The position numbers were made by a program, and so were the translations under genes. Under the pieces are notes generated by a model. The model worked only from the letters and a program-made list of their open reading frames with translations. It searched no databases and was not told where the DNA came from. From NCBI RefSeq assembly GCF_020523825.1, contig NZ_JAJALK010000009.1, positions 62,001-126,000 on the forward strand: DNA of 64,000 nt, in the 5' to 3' direction. This document shows, one piece after another, positions 36,188-45,272 of the stretch (position 1 is the stretch's first letter; each line of letters opens with the position of its first letter). Source of the stretch: Methylobacterium brachiatum (lineage in GTDB: Bacteria > Pseudomonadota > Alphaproteobacteria > Rhizobiales > Beijerinckiaceae).

Positions 36188-36706
36188 TTCTCCTCTTTTA
36201 CCTCTCTTGACTTTGTTTGAGCCGATATTAAATCAGCTACTACAGGATTGAAAGATTTAATGATTTCTATGATAAGAAGCCATCAGTACTAGATCATTCT
36301 ATCGGGATATTAAATATATCGCGAATTATAAACATATTTGCAGTAAGTTGTCACAGTGCACACCAATATCTTACATGCATTACCACGTCAGGATTATAGA
36401 TTATCAAAATTTTTGACATGGGCTTACAATCCATTCTTGCCTTTCGCGTAAAGTTATTGCATTTTATTCATTATCTAAGCCTCTTTTCTTCTATAAAATA
36501 TCGGTCATATGTCCTTCTAATATTATTATTTTGACGTGGATGATAATTGGTACCCGCGTAGTAGGCTGACTCTGAAGGCCTAGCTGCACCATCTTATCCG
36601 CTCATAATATTGATTGGCGCGTATCGTCGTGGGACGCATCACGCATTGGATCTAAGTGATAGCGTCTGCTGGCTTCGGGCTCAACCCGCTTTACCATCGG
36701 TTTGAA
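36188..36706. other. AT-rich gap ending at the IS66 insertion
   Basis: About 350 bases remain AT-rich and then composition returns to GC-rich near 36600. No gene was found. The right edge carries the 8-bp target duplicate of the IS66 element at 36699-36706. Confidence 0.4.
36699..36706. repeat. IS66 target-site duplication, left copy
   Basis: GGTTTGAA immediately before the left inverted repeat; the identical copy lies at 39173-39180. Confidence 0.9.
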
Positions 36707-36749
36707 GTACGCCTTCGGTGAAGGCCGCGTTCGTGGTCCCGGCGGGGTT

Positions 36750-38309
36750 TCAGGCGGCGATTTGCCGGGACTGAGGCTGGGTCCAGTTCCACGGCAGCAG
36801 ATCGTCGATGCGCCGGGCGGGATGGTCGGGTAGCCGCGCGAGCACGTCGGCGAGCCACGCCTGTGGGTCGATGCCGTTGAGCTTGGCGGTCTCGATCAGC
36901 GTGTACAGGGCAGCGGTGCGATGCCCGCCCGCATCCGACCCGGAGAAGGTCCAGTTGCGGCGGCCCACCGCGATGGGCCGGATCGCGCGTTCGGCGGCGT
37001 TGTTCGAGAGGCAGATCCGTCCGTCATCGAGGAACCGGGTGAAGGCGGTCCAGCGCTTGAGCAGGTAATCGATCGCCGCTGCCGTGGGCGCCTTGGCCGA
37101 GAGTCTGGCGCGGTTCTCCCGCAGCCACGTCTCCAAATCGGCGACGAGAGTAGCCGAGCGGGCGCGGCGGTGCGCGCACCGTTCATCGGGGGCAAGACCA
37201 TTGGCGGCGCGCTCGATGGCGAAGATCGCATCGATCCGCGTCACCGCCTCGATGGCGATCGGAGCCTTCTTCAGATCGGCCAGCTCGAAGAACTTGCGTC
37301 TTGCATGGGCCCAGCAGGCCGCCTCGTGGATCGGACCCGGCTTGCGGCCGGGTTCGTACAGGCGGCCGAACCCCGAGAAGGCATCCGCCTGCACGATGCC
37401 GTGGAAGTTGCCGAGCCAGGTCTCGGCATGCGCGCCGGAGCGGTCGGGAGAGTAGAAGTAGGCCGCCGCCGGCGGCTCGGGTCCACCGAAGGGGCGGTCG
37501 TCGCGCACCACCGTCCAGAGCCGGCCGGTGCGGGTCTTACCCTTGGCCAGGACCGGCACCGGCGTGTCGTCGAGATGGAGGCGCTCGGCTCCCCGAACAT
37601 GGGCCTCGATCCGGGAGATCAGAGGCGACAGGGCGGTGGTGACGGCCCCGACCCAGCCGGCCAGAGTCGAGACGTCGATCGGCACGCCCTCATGGGCGAA
37701 GCGCTGGCTCTGGCAATGCAGCGGCAGGTGTAGGCCGAACTTGGCCATCATCACCTCGGCTAGGAGGTTTGGGCCGGCTCGGCCCCGCGGGATCGGGTGG
37801 AAGGGAGCCGGGGTCTGCGCGATGGTCTCGCAGTCGCGGCAGGAGAAGCGCTCGCGCACGTGCTGGATCACCACCCAGCGCGCCGGGATCCGCTCGAGGG
37901 TCTCGGTGACGTCCTCGCCGAGAGGGCGCAGGCGCGCGCCGCTACAGCAGGCGCAGGTCGTCGGGCCGGGATGGAGGATGCGCTCGCGCGGCAGATGCTC
38001 GGGCAAGGGCCTACGGGCGGGCTTGCGCCGGGAGGAGGTCGAGGTGGTATGCGGCTCGGGCTCAGCCGTTTGCGCCTCCGTCTCGGCGAGCGTTTCCTCC
38101 AGATCCTCCAGCGTCAGTTCGAGCTGGTCGATCCGGGCGCTGCGTTCCGAGGAGGCCCCGAAGCGTTCCCGCCGCAGCCGGGCGACCTCCAGCTTCAGCC
38201 GTTCGACTGCGATCTCGGACACGAGCCGCGCCGCCCGCTCGGCCAGGATCATGGCGTGGGCGGCGGCGAGATCGGTGGGAAGCGGCGGGGGCTCGGACGC
38301 GTTCGGCAC
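36750..38309 (-). CDS. tnpC: IS66 transposase TnpC
   Basis: 519 residues. An N-terminal leucine-rich helix (LEVARLRRERFGASSERSAR) precedes a zinc-finger-like region (CACCSGARLRPLGEDV and FSCRDCETI). The DDE core has AERLHLDDTPVPVL, IVQADAFSGFGRLY and SNNAAERAIRPIAVGRRNW. An IS66 C-terminal domain (LNGIDPQAWLADVLARLPDH) ends the protein. Full length, no disruption. It catalyses cut and strand transfer of the element. Confidence 0.95.
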   Translation of the reverse strand: MPNASEPPPLPTDLAAAHAMILAERAARLVSEIAVERLKLEVARLRRERFGASSERSARIDQLELTLEDLEETLAETEAQTAEPEPHTTSTSSRRKPARRPLPEHLPRERILHPGPTTCACCSGARLRPLGEDVTETLERIPARWVVIQHVRERFSCRDCETIAQTPAPFHPIPRGRAGPNLLAEVMMAKFGLHLPLHCQSQRFAHEGVPIDVSTLAGWVGAVTTALSPLISRIEAHVRGAERLHLDDTPVPVLAKGKTRTGRLWTVVRDDRPFGGPEPPAAAYFYSPDRSGAHAETWLGNFHGIVQADAFSGFGRLYEPGRKPGPIHEAACWAHARRKFFELADLKKAPIAIEAVTRIDAIFAIERAANGLAPDERCAHRRARSATLVADLETWLRENRARLSAKAPTAAAIDYLLKRWTAFTRFLDDGRICLSNNAAERAIRPIAVGRRNWTFSGSDAGGHRTAALYTLIETAKLNGIDPQAWLADVLARLPDHPARRIDDLLPWNWTQPQSRQIAA

Positions 38310-38354
38310 GCCCGAGAGAAGAGCATATTGCTCAGCCTTTGTAACGCGTTATCC

Positions 38355-38702
38355 TCATCCGACCGCACTCGGACGCCAGCTCTCCTGTGGCATCCGCCAG
38401 TCGATGCCCGAGAGCAGGTAGCCGAGCTGCGCCGTCGAGATCGTCACAGCTCCGTCCGCCACGGACGGCCACAGGAAACGGCCCCGGTCGAGCCGCTTGG
38501 TGTACAGGCACGCGCCCTGGCCATCGTGCCAGATCACCTTGATCAGGTCGCCGCGCCGGCCGCGGAAGACGAACAGGTGCCCGGAGTGGGGATCGCCCTT
38601 CAGCGTCTCCTGGACGATCATCCCCAAGCTGGAAAAGCCCTTGCGCATGTCGGTGTGGCCGGTGGCCAGCCACACCCGCACGTTGGCCGGCAGCGGGATC
38701 AT
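38355..38702 (-). CDS. tnpB: IS66 accessory protein TnpB
   Basis: 115 residues: RVWLATGHTDMRKGFSSLGM, GHLFVFRGRRGDLIKVIWHD, ACLYTKRLDRGRFLWP are the family hallmarks. It is required with TnpA for IS66 transposition. Its start overlaps the tnpA stop by four bases. Confidence 0.95.
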   Translation of the reverse strand: MIPLPANVRVWLATGHTDMRKGFSSLGMIVQETLKGDPHSGHLFVFRGRRGDLIKVIWHDGQGACLYTKRLDRGRFLWPSVADGAVTISTAQLGYLLSGIDWRMPQESWRPSAVG

Positions 38703-39094
38703 CGGCCCTCCAGGGCATCGAGCACCCGACGCAGTGCCGCGGCATCGATATCTCGGCCGACCGTGAGACGCCGACCGCCGCCGAGATCGATCTCGATGAC
38801 CCCGCTGGGCCGACGGGTCCGGGGTCGCCTCGGTCTCGGTTCGACAGGCGTCGAGGATGGCGCGGAGACGATCGCAACGGGCACGAGCGACGGGACCGGA
38901 GCTGGCGGTACGACACGCTCGCAGAGCAGCTTGCGCCAGCGGAACAGCTGGCTGACGTGAAGACCCGCTTCGCGGGCGACCTCCGAGGCCGACACGTCCG
39001 GCTCGAACGAGGCGGCCACCAGCCGCTCCTTCTCCGACCGCGTCCAGCGCCGCCGCCGCTCGACTCTCACCAGTTCGATGCCCGTCCGCGTCAT
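38699..39094 (-). CDS. tnpA: IS66 accessory protein TnpA (HTH)
   Basis: 131 residues from the ATG at 39094; a TTG two codons earlier is possible. The N-terminal HTH (RWTRSEKERLVAASFEPDVS, ASEVAREAGLHVSQLFRWRK) is typical of IS66 OrfA. The C-terminal part is proline-rich, then has a short conserved end (IDLGGGRRLTVGRDIDAAAL). First gene of the element. Confidence 0.93.
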   Translation of the reverse strand: MTRTGIELVRVERRRRWTRSEKERLVAASFEPDVSASEVAREAGLHVSQLFRWRKLLCERVVPPAPVPSLVPVAIVSAPSSTPVEPRPRRPRTRRPSGVIEIDLGGGRRLTVGRDIDAAALRRVLDALEGR

Positions 39095-39172
39095 GCTCAA
39101 AGTCCTAGGATTACTCCTATGACCTCAGCCCGACCCGACCATCACACAATGCGGCCCTCACCGGACGCGTAC

Positions 39173-39180
39173 GGTTTGAA
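39173..39180. repeat. IS66 target-site duplication, right copy
   Basis: GGTTTGAA directly after the right inverted repeat, identical to 36699-36706. Confidence 0.9.
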
Positions 39181-39357
39181 GCGCGAGGATCGACGTGTAT
39201 CGGGCTTCTCACTGAAACCGTTCCCGATCGCGTTGCAACAGGGAACGGTTCCAAGCCCTTGATGCAGCACGCTCGCTTTCGCCGAACTGTTATCCACTTC
39301 AGCGGCGAGCGCTCTAGGAGGCAGACTGACTGACGCTTGATTACGTTGCGCTCCCGG

Positions 39358-39645
39358 TCAAATACGGGCCAGAAGCACGGCTTCCAGCGCCGGTTGATCG
39401 TGGGCGGAGGGTGCGAGCGCGGCTCCGGACGCCTCGATCCGTGGGCGGAGGGCGTCGCAGTCCTTGTCTGTTAGCACGGCGCGGCAAGCGGTCAAACGTT
39501 CGAGCAGCAGAGCGCCGGCCTTGGAGTAGGCGACCCGCCCATCGGCCATAAGGAAGGCGAGCGGGCGGCAGGCGCGGTCGGGGAGGCCGTGGATCTTGTT
39601 CGTGCGCCCTTTGCGCGAGTAGCCCATGGCCTGTGCCTTCGCCCC
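39358..39645 (-). pseudogene. C-terminal fragment of an IS5-family transposase
   Basis: The minus-strand frame reads MGYSRKGRTNKIHGLPDRAC, RPLAFLMADGRVA, LTDKDCDALRPRIEASGAAL. This is the IS5/IS427 core (G.SR.GRTTKIH.L.D..GRP..F....G, ADKAYDADSLR) with the usual ADKAYD altered to TDKDCD. It has no catalytic N-terminal half here. The matching N-terminal half of an IS5 transposase lies on the same strand at 45491-45864, so the two may be one copy split by later insertions, which is an inference. Confidence 0.7.
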
Positions 39646-39913
39646 CCTTTATGGATGGCCCGCCCCTCACCGGGCTTCACTGCTAGCCCGTCTTATTCAT
39701 GAGGACGGTGGTTCGAAGTTGGCGAGCGTAGCGTAACGCATTGATCTAGTGCTCTGACGCCAACGAAACGTGCACGAAGCGGTGCGATTTTCGATGCGGT
39801 GGCAGCATGTTAGCGAATCGGAACTCCGTGCGTTCGTCGGCGTCAGTGCACTAGCTTAGGGATTGGGTGCTGACGCCAAGACCTCAGACCAGATCGAGCC
39901 CGCCACGCCCGCC

Positions 39914-40864
39914 ATGTCCGATCCTACGGTGCTGCCGTTCGCGTTTCCATCTGTTCGGGGCAAGAAGCTCACAGCTGCCTTCGACGGCGGACGACTGACC
40001 TCGGATGGTGGCGTCCTGCTGCTCGCGCAGGCTGCTCGGCGGATGCGGATCGCCGAGAAACTCGCAGCTGTGATCCCCGATCGACGTGATCCGAGCCGGA
40101 TCACGCATCCACTGTCCGAGATCCTGCTGGCGCGCATCCTGGCCATCGCTTGTGGATATGAAGATGCTGACGACCTCGACCACCTGCGCGCCGATCCCGC
40201 CTTCAAGCTCGCCTGCGGGCGGCTGCCCGAGACCGGCGCGGACCTGATGAGCCAGCCCACCATCTCGCGGCTGGAGAACACGCCGGGCCTGCGCCACCTG
40301 ATCCGGCTCGGGCGGGTGCTGGTCGACCTGTACTGCGCCAGCTACGCCACGCCGCCCGATGCCGTTACCCTGGACATCGACGACACCTGCGATGTGGTCC
40401 ACGGCCAACAGCAGTTGTCGCTGTTCAACGCCCACCACGACGAACGCTGCTTTCTGCCCATCCACGTCTACGACACCGCCACCTCGCGCCCGGTGGCGAT
40501 GATTCTGCGGCCGGGCAAGACACCTTCGGGCCGCGAGATCCGGGGCCATCTGCGTCGTCTGGTCCGGGCGATCCGCCGGCATTGGCTCAAGACCGCGATC
40601 ACCATCCGACGCGATGGCCATTACAGGCGACCCGAGGTCATGGACTGGTGTGAAGCCAACGGCGTCGCTTACGTCTTCGGCCTGACCGGCACCAAGGCGC
40701 TCGCGGCCAAGGTCGAGCCGACCGCCGATCACATCCGAGTCGTGCGGGCCCTCAGCGATAAGGATGGCGTTCGCGGCTTTGCCGAGACCAAGCATGCCGC
40801 CAAGTCCTGGCGCCAGCAACGCCGAGTCGCGGCTCGCATCGAGGCGACCCGGCTTGGCCTCGAC
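39914..40864 (+). pseudogene. IS1380 transposase, N-terminal part
   Basis: Starts MSDPTVLPFAFPSVRGKKLT at the ATG 39914. It includes FDGGRLTSDGGVLLLAQAAR, SQPTISRLENTPGLRHLIRL, VTLDIDDTCDVVHGQQQLSL and FLPIHVYDTATSRPVAMILR, all IS1380 signatures with the catalytic aspartates. The coding part breaks at GLD (40862-40864), where the IS3 element entered. The same frame resumes at 43658 (IRYVVTNITTG). Confidence 0.92.
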
Positions 40865-40921
40865 TGGGATTGCCCCTGTTTGGTGGATACCGAGAACGCT
40901 TCCGCGTGAGGTGTTTGTCCA

Positions 40922-41257
40922 ATGCCGAAGAGCCGTCCGCCTTACCCCATCGAGTTCCGCCGACAGATGGTCGAGTTGGCCCGCGCCGGGCGTGATCCGA
41001 ACGATCTGGCTCGCGAGTTCGAGCCCTCCGCGCAGGCCATCCGCAATTGGGTTGCCGAAGCCGATCGCAGCGAAGGCCGACGTGAGGCGAAGCCGCCGCC
41101 TGCTGATCCGGGCCTGACGGCCGCCGAGCGCGACGAACTCGTCCGGCTTCGGCGTGAGAACCGACAACTCAAGCTGGAGCGCGATATCCTCTCTCGCGCG
41201 ACGGCCTGGTTCGCTCGGGAGACCGGGGTTCTCCCCTCGGGGTCTTCCGGTTCATGA
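40922..41257 (+). CDS. IS3 OrfA (HTH protein)
   Basis: 111 residues: MPKSRPPYPIEFRRQMVELA and DLAREFEPSAQAIRNWVAEA form the HTH, and ENRQLKLERDILSRATAWFA the leucine zipper, ending in SGSSGS. The stop overlaps the orfB start (ATGA at 41254), the region where IS3 elements make an OrfAB fusion by frameshifting. Confidence 0.93.
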   Translation: MPKSRPPYPIEFRRQMVELARAGRDPNDLAREFEPSAQAIRNWVAEADRSEGRREAKPPPADPGLTAAERDELVRLRRENRQLKLERDILSRATAWFARETGVLPSGSSGS

Positions 41258-41862
41258 GCGCCAACCAGACCGATTTCCCCATCGCCGCCATGGCGCGCAC
41301 GCTCGGCGTATCGAAGGCCGGGTACTATGCCTGGGTCGACCGGCAGCCATCGGCGCGACGGTTGGCAGACACAGCCTTGCTGAAGCGGATCCGCACCGTC
41401 CATCTCGGCTCGCACGAGACCTATGGTGCACCGCGCGTCCACGCCGATCTACGCGACCAGGGTGAACGGCATTCCCGCAAACACGGGTCCCATTGCACAT
41501 GTGCAATGGGACCCGCCATCGCCCGGCTGATGCGCGAAGCCGGTCTCGTCGGAACCAGCCATCGGCGCAGCGGGCCTGTCACGACGCGGCGAGATCGAGA
41601 GGCGCGACCGGCCCCCGACCTCGTCGACCGCAACTTTGCGGCCACCGCCCCGAACCGGCTCTGGGTGGCCGACATCACCTACGTGCCCACGGCCGCCGGC
41701 TTCCTCTATCTCGCGGTGGTGCTCGACGCCTTCAGCCGCCGGATCGTCGGGTGGGCCATGGCGACTCACCTACGCTCGGAACTCGTCCTGGACGCTCTGG
41801 AGATGGCCGTCACCCAGCGCAGGCCCCGCGATGTCATCCACCACTCCGATCAGGGCTCGCAA
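41254..41862 (+). pseudogene. IS3 OrfB transposase, N-terminal part
   Basis: Reads MSANQTDFPIAAMARTLGVS, the HTH_21 region HETYGAPRVHADL, and the integrase core (NRLWVADITYVPTAAGFLYL, VVLDAFSRRIVGWAM, VIHHSDQGSQ) with the first two catalytic aspartates. It breaks after the CAA at 41860-41862, where IS30 inserted; the rest is at 43321-43626. Between HSRK and AIARLMREAGL it has about a dozen extra residues (HGSHCTCAMGP), encoded by a perfect palindrome. Confidence 0.92.
41485..41514. repeat. 30-bp perfect palindrome inserted in-frame in IS3 orfB
   Basis: 14 bases (starting GGGTCCCATTGCAC) are followed by AT and by their exact complement. The palindrome lies inside a roughly 33-36-base in-frame insert compared with the usual OrfB sequence RK(R/V)(I/A)ARLMREAGL. 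No other copy was noticed in the window. Confidence 0.85.
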
Positions 41863-43317
41863 GGTAGATTCAATCGATCGTCGCAACGGCTTGGCGGAGG
41901 GCGGTTGTGATGGCGGGTCGGCGACGTTCAGATCGGTCTCTTCGCGAGAAGCTTCGGTCACTGGGTCGTCCCGGGGTCGGTCTGCGCGAGACGCGGCGGG
42001 GGTTCTGGGCGTTCATCGCCCTGCGTCTCTCCAGCGAGGACGCAGCGATGAAGGTCGGGATCTCGCCACCGGTCGGCTCGCGGTGGTTCCGGATGGCAGG
42101 CGGGATGGCACCGTCCCACTTGTCATCATCATCCAAGTCGCCTTCTGCGCGCTACATGTCGTTCGCGGAGCGGGAGGAAATCGCGATACTCCAGGCGCAA
42201 GGTCACGGGGTCCGAGAAGTCGCTCGACGTCTGGGACGTGCGGCGTCGACCATCTCGCGAGAGTTGCGGCGCAATGCGGCGACCCGCAGTGGCGACCTGG
42301 ATTATCGCGCCACGACCGCGCAGTGGCACGCTGAACGCGCGGCACGCCGGCCCAAGCCAGCAAAGCTGGCGGGGAACGTGGTGCTGCGGACGTACGTGCA
42401 GGACCGGCTCGCCGGTGCTGTCGCAACACCGGGCGGGAGCGCCTTGCCTGGACCGAGCGTTGCCTGGAAGGGACGGCGACACGGGCGACGCCAGAGCCGG
42501 CGATGGAGTCGATCCTGGAGCTCGCAACAGATCGCCGAGCGCCTGAGGCTCGACTTTCCGGGCGACACGACGACGCGAATCAGTCACGGGGCGATCTATC
42601 AGGCCCTCTACGTCCAGGGCCGGGGCGCGCTGAAGCGTGAGTTGACCGCGTGTCTTCGCACAGGATGGGTGTTGCGGGTGCCGCGGGCCCGCAACCTGGG
42701 CCGAGGCAAGTCGTTCGTCACCCCCGACGTGCTCATCAGCGAGCGTCCGCCCGAGGTCGAGGACCGCGCGGTGCCGGGCCACTGGGAAGGAGATCTGATC
42801 CTGGGACTGAAGAGTTCGGCGATCGGGACCCTGGTCGAGCGCACGACACGCTTCACGATGCTGTTGCATCTTCCGCCGATGGACGGCCATGGGGTGACAC
42901 CGCGTGCCAAGAACGGCCCGGCGCTGGCGGGGCACGGGGCCGAGGCGGTCCGCGAGGCGATCACCGGCACGATCGCGGGCTTGCCAGAGCAACTGCGGCG
43001 CTCGTTGACCTGGGACCAGGGAGCGGAGATGGCCGAGCATGTGCGTTTACGGATTGACGCGGGTCTGCAGGTCTACTTCTGCGATCCGCGCTCACCCTGG
43101 CAGCGGGGGACGAACGAGAACACGAACGGATTACTGCGGCAGTACTTCCCGAAAGGAACGGATCTGAGCGCCCACAGCGCGAACGATCTTGCTGCTGTGG
43201 CCGCGGCCCTCAAAAGCCGACCGCACAAGACGCTGAACTGGAAGACGCCGGCAGAGGCGCTCGACGCTGTGCTGGCCGCCGTGCAAGATGGTGTTGCGAC
43301 GACCGCTTGAACCCAAG
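41863..43317 (+). mobile_element. complete IS30-family element (1455 bp)
   Basis: 25-bp imperfect inverted repeats ending in TCGTCGCAAC inward (41863-41887 and 43293-43317), flanked by the 3-bp repeat CAA (41860-41862, 43318-43320). It contains one open transposase gene spanning nearly its whole length. Excising it with one CAA restores the IS3 orfB frame exactly (1458 bases). Confidence 0.9.
41907..43310 (+). CDS. IS30-family transposase
   Basis: 467 residues from a GTG (ATG at 41910 possible). An N-terminal extension (GLRETRRGFWAFIA) is followed by the HTH_38 (YMSFAEREEIAILQAQGHGV, REVARRLGRAASTISRELRR). The rve core has GHWEGDLILGLKSSAIGTLV, LTWDQGAEMAEH and a QRGTNENTNGLLRQYFPKGT motif, giving the DDE triad. 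All motifs are present, so the copy looks functional. It is the youngest layer of the nested stack. Confidence 0.93.
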   Translation: MMAGRRRSDRSLREKLRSLGRPGVGLRETRRGFWAFIALRLSSEDAAMKVGISPPVGSRWFRMAGGMAPSHLSSSSKSPSARYMSFAEREEIAILQAQGHGVREVARRLGRAASTISRELRRNAATRSGDLDYRATTAQWHAERAARRPKPAKLAGNVVLRTYVQDRLAGAVATPGGSALPGPSVAWKGRRHGRRQSRRWSRSWSSQQIAERLRLDFPGDTTTRISHGAIYQALYVQGRGALKRELTACLRTGWVLRVPRARNLGRGKSFVTPDVLISERPPEVEDRAVPGHWEGDLILGLKSSAIGTLVERTTRFTMLLHLPPMDGHGVTPRAKNGPALAGHGAEAVREAITGTIAGLPEQLRRSLTWDQGAEMAEHVRLRIDAGLQVYFCDPRSPWQRGTNENTNGLLRQYFPKGTDLSAHSANDLAAVAAALKSRPHKTLNWKTPAEALDAVLAAVQDGVATTA

Positions 43318-43320
43318 CAA

Positions 43321-43626
43321 TACACGTCGCTGGCCTTCGGCAATCGATGCCGGGAGGCTGGCGTACGCCCCTCGATGGGCTCGGTCGGCGATGCCTACGA
43401 CAACGCCATGGCCGAAAGCTTCTTCTCGACCCTCGAATGTGAGCTGCTCGCCCGCCGCCGCTTCCGCTCGCAGGCCGAGGCTCGGATGGCTTGCTTCAGC
43501 TATATCGAGGGCTTCTACAATCCGCTGCGCCGGCACTCGGCGCTCGGCTACCGCTCGCCCGTTGTCTACGAGAATGAAACCCGCTCGGACCCGTTGCCCG
43601 AGACCCTGCTTAGCCAAGCCCCCTGA
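43321..43626 (+). pseudogene. IS3 OrfB transposase, C-terminal part
   Basis: Begins YTSLAFGNRCREAGVRPSMG and includes SVGDAYDNAMAESFFSTLEC with the catalytic Glu (AESFF) and RRHSALGYRSPVVYE. It continues in the same frame the N-terminal part that ends at 41862, once IS30 is removed. Confidence 0.92.
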
Positions 43627-43657
43627 ACCGTCCACAGAAACGGGGCAATCCCACGAC

Positions 43658-44050
43658 ATCCGCTACGTGGTCACGAACATTACCACCGGCACGCCCGAAT
43701 GGCTCTACGCCGAGTTCTACTGCGCCCGCGGCCAAGCGGAGAACCTGATCAAGCTGCACAAGGGCCAGCTTGCCTCCGACCGAACTTCCTGCCGGCATCC
43801 GGCCGCCAACCAGATGCGCCTCGTGCTGCACACCGCCGCCTATTGGCTGATGCTCGCCGTTCGGGAGGCTATCCCGATCACCCATCGCTTAGCCAAGGCC
43901 GAGTTCGCCACGATCCGATTGCGCCTGCTCAAGCTCGGGGCCCGCGTCCGTGAGACCGCTGCCCGCGTCCGTCTCGCCTTCGCCGCCGCCTGTCCGGAGG
44001 CGGACCTGCTGCGCCACTTGGCGACCGCGCTTGCCCCGGCACCGGCGTGA
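43658..44050 (+). pseudogene. IS1380 transposase, C-terminal part
   Basis: Reads IRYVVTNITTGTPEWLYAEF, YCARGQAENLIKLHKGQLAS, NQMRLVLHTAAYWLMLAVRE, the end of IS1380 transposases with the catalytic Glu in GQAENLIK. It joins in frame to the N-terminal part that ends at 40864. Confidence 0.92.
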
Positions 44051-44243
44051 GCGATGGGGCAGAGATGCCCCGACGAACCCACGCCCGTCCCTCAAACGCC
44101 GACAAAACGATCCGAACCCATACGCGTCAAAACAGACGGGCGATCCCGCTCGCCGTCAACCCAAAACACGTCGAAAGCCAAACCCCGGTGAATAAGACGG
44201 GCTAGGTTCGCAGTGTGGCTTACACTAGGGACGGAGCGGACCG

Positions 44244-45272
44244 ATGGCCATTGCGATACTTGGGATCGATCTGGGCAAAAACAGCTGCAACCTTGTCGGG
44301 CAGGATGCGACCGGTCGGGTCGTCCTGCGACGCCGGATGCGGCGCGAGACGGTGATGACCTTTGGCGCGACGCTTCCGGCCTGCATCATCGCCATGGAGG
44401 CGTGCTGTGGCGCGCATCACATGGGCCGGGCGCTCGCCGCTCAAGGCCACACCATCCGGTTGATGTCGCCGGAATACGTGCGGCTCTACGTCAAGGCACA
44501 GAAGAACGACGACCGCGATGCCGAGGCGATCGCAGAGGCTGCGACCCGTCCGACCATGCGGTTCGTCGCGCTGAAGTCGGAAGCGCAGCTCGACATGCAG
44601 ACCCTGCACCGGGTGCGCAACCAGCTCATCGGCGAGCGCACCGCCCTGATGAACCAGATCCGAGCCGTCCTTCTGGAGCGCGGTCACATCGTCCCACAGG
44701 GACGCGCCAAGCTCGCAGCCAGCTTGGAAAGTTTGCTCGATACCGAGGCGGTCTCAGACCTCACGCCACGGATGCGTAGCCTGGTGGCGGACGTGCGTGA
44801 ACGCTGGCAGTCCCTTGACGTGCGCATCGCAGCACTCGACGCAGAGTTCACCGAACAGGCTCGGACCGACGAGAGCGCTCGCCGGCTCACCACCATCCCG
44901 GGCATCGGCGCACTCAACGCGACGGCGCTGGTCGCGGCTATCGGTGACGTGGCCACCTTCGCCCGCGGGCGTGATCTGGCGGCCTGGCTCGGCCTCGTGC
45001 CGCGGCAGGTCACGACCGGTGGACGGCCCAAACTCGTCGGCATCACCAAGCGCGGCAGCAAGTACCTGCGCAAGATGCTGATCCAGGGTGCACGGGCGGC
45101 GATGCCGACCCTTCGCAAAAGCGATGCGCGGATCGGCCAATGGCTCCGGGGCCTGCTCGCGCGGGCGCACGCCAACACCGCCGTCGTTGCGCTGGCAGCT
45201 AAAATGGCCCGGACCGTCTGGGCGCTGCTGCGCCACGAACGCGTCTATGAGCCGGCGGCGGTGGCTGCCTGA
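44244..45272 (+). CDS. IS110-family transposase (IS1111-like)
   Basis: 342 residues, complete. The N-terminal RuvC-like DEDD domain (AIAILGIDLGKNSCNLVGQD, CIIAMEACCGAHHMGRALAA, YVKAQKNDDRDAEAIAEAAT) is followed by the Transposase_20 domain (RLTTIPGIGALNATALVAAI, WLGLVPRQVTTGGRPKLVGI). It starts 38 bases after the end of the IS1380 element. The IS110 element ends could not be fixed, because this group lacks clear terminal repeats and target duplications. Confidence 0.95.
   Translation: MAIAILGIDLGKNSCNLVGQDATGRVVLRRRMRRETVMTFGATLPACIIAMEACCGAHHMGRALAAQGHTIRLMSPEYVRLYVKAQKNDDRDAEAIAEAATRPTMRFVALKSEAQLDMQTLHRVRNQLIGERTALMNQIRAVLLERGHIVPQGRAKLAASLESLLDTEAVSDLTPRMRSLVADVRERWQSLDVRIAALDAEFTEQARTDESARRLTTIPGIGALNATALVAAIGDVATFARGRDLAAWLGLVPRQVTTGGRPKLVGITKRGSKYLRKMLIQGARAAMPTLRKSDARIGQWLRGLLARAHANTAVVALAAKMARTVWALLRHERVYEPAAVAA

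Larger units (their letters stand above)
36707..39172 (-). mobile_element. complete IS66-family insertion sequence (2466 bp)
   Basis: The ends start GTACGC and form 22-bp inverted repeats with three mismatches (36707-36728 against 39151-39172). They are bounded by an 8-bp direct repeat, the size usual for IS66. Inside are tnpA, tnpB and tnpC on the minus strand, all open. The intact target repeat suggests a fairly recent insertion. The copy looks able to move. Confidence 0.93.
40865..43653 (+). mobile_element. IS3-family element, itself interrupted by IS30
   Basis: Terminal inverted repeats begin TGGGATTGCCCC at the left and complement-match at the right (ending 43653). A 4-bp target repeat CGAC flanks it (40861-40864 and 43654-43657). 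Without the IS30 the element is about 1.33 kb, as expected for IS3 plus a short extra insert inside orfB. Confidence 0.9.
39683..44205 (+). mobile_element. IS1380-family element interrupted by a nested IS3/IS30 pair
   Basis: Perfect 17-bp terminal inverted repeats, CTAGCCCGTCTTATTCA at 39683-39699 and its complement at 44189-44205. Removing the IS3 element with one target copy (40865-43657) leaves a 1.73-kb element with one uninterrupted transposase of about 447 residues, the normal size for IS1380. No clear duplication of the flanking host sequence was seen, so the ends may have rearranged. Confidence 0.88.

Noticed and set aside
39683..44205. Host target duplication around IS1380
   Set aside because: The bases before 39683 and after 44205 do not match over four or five positions.
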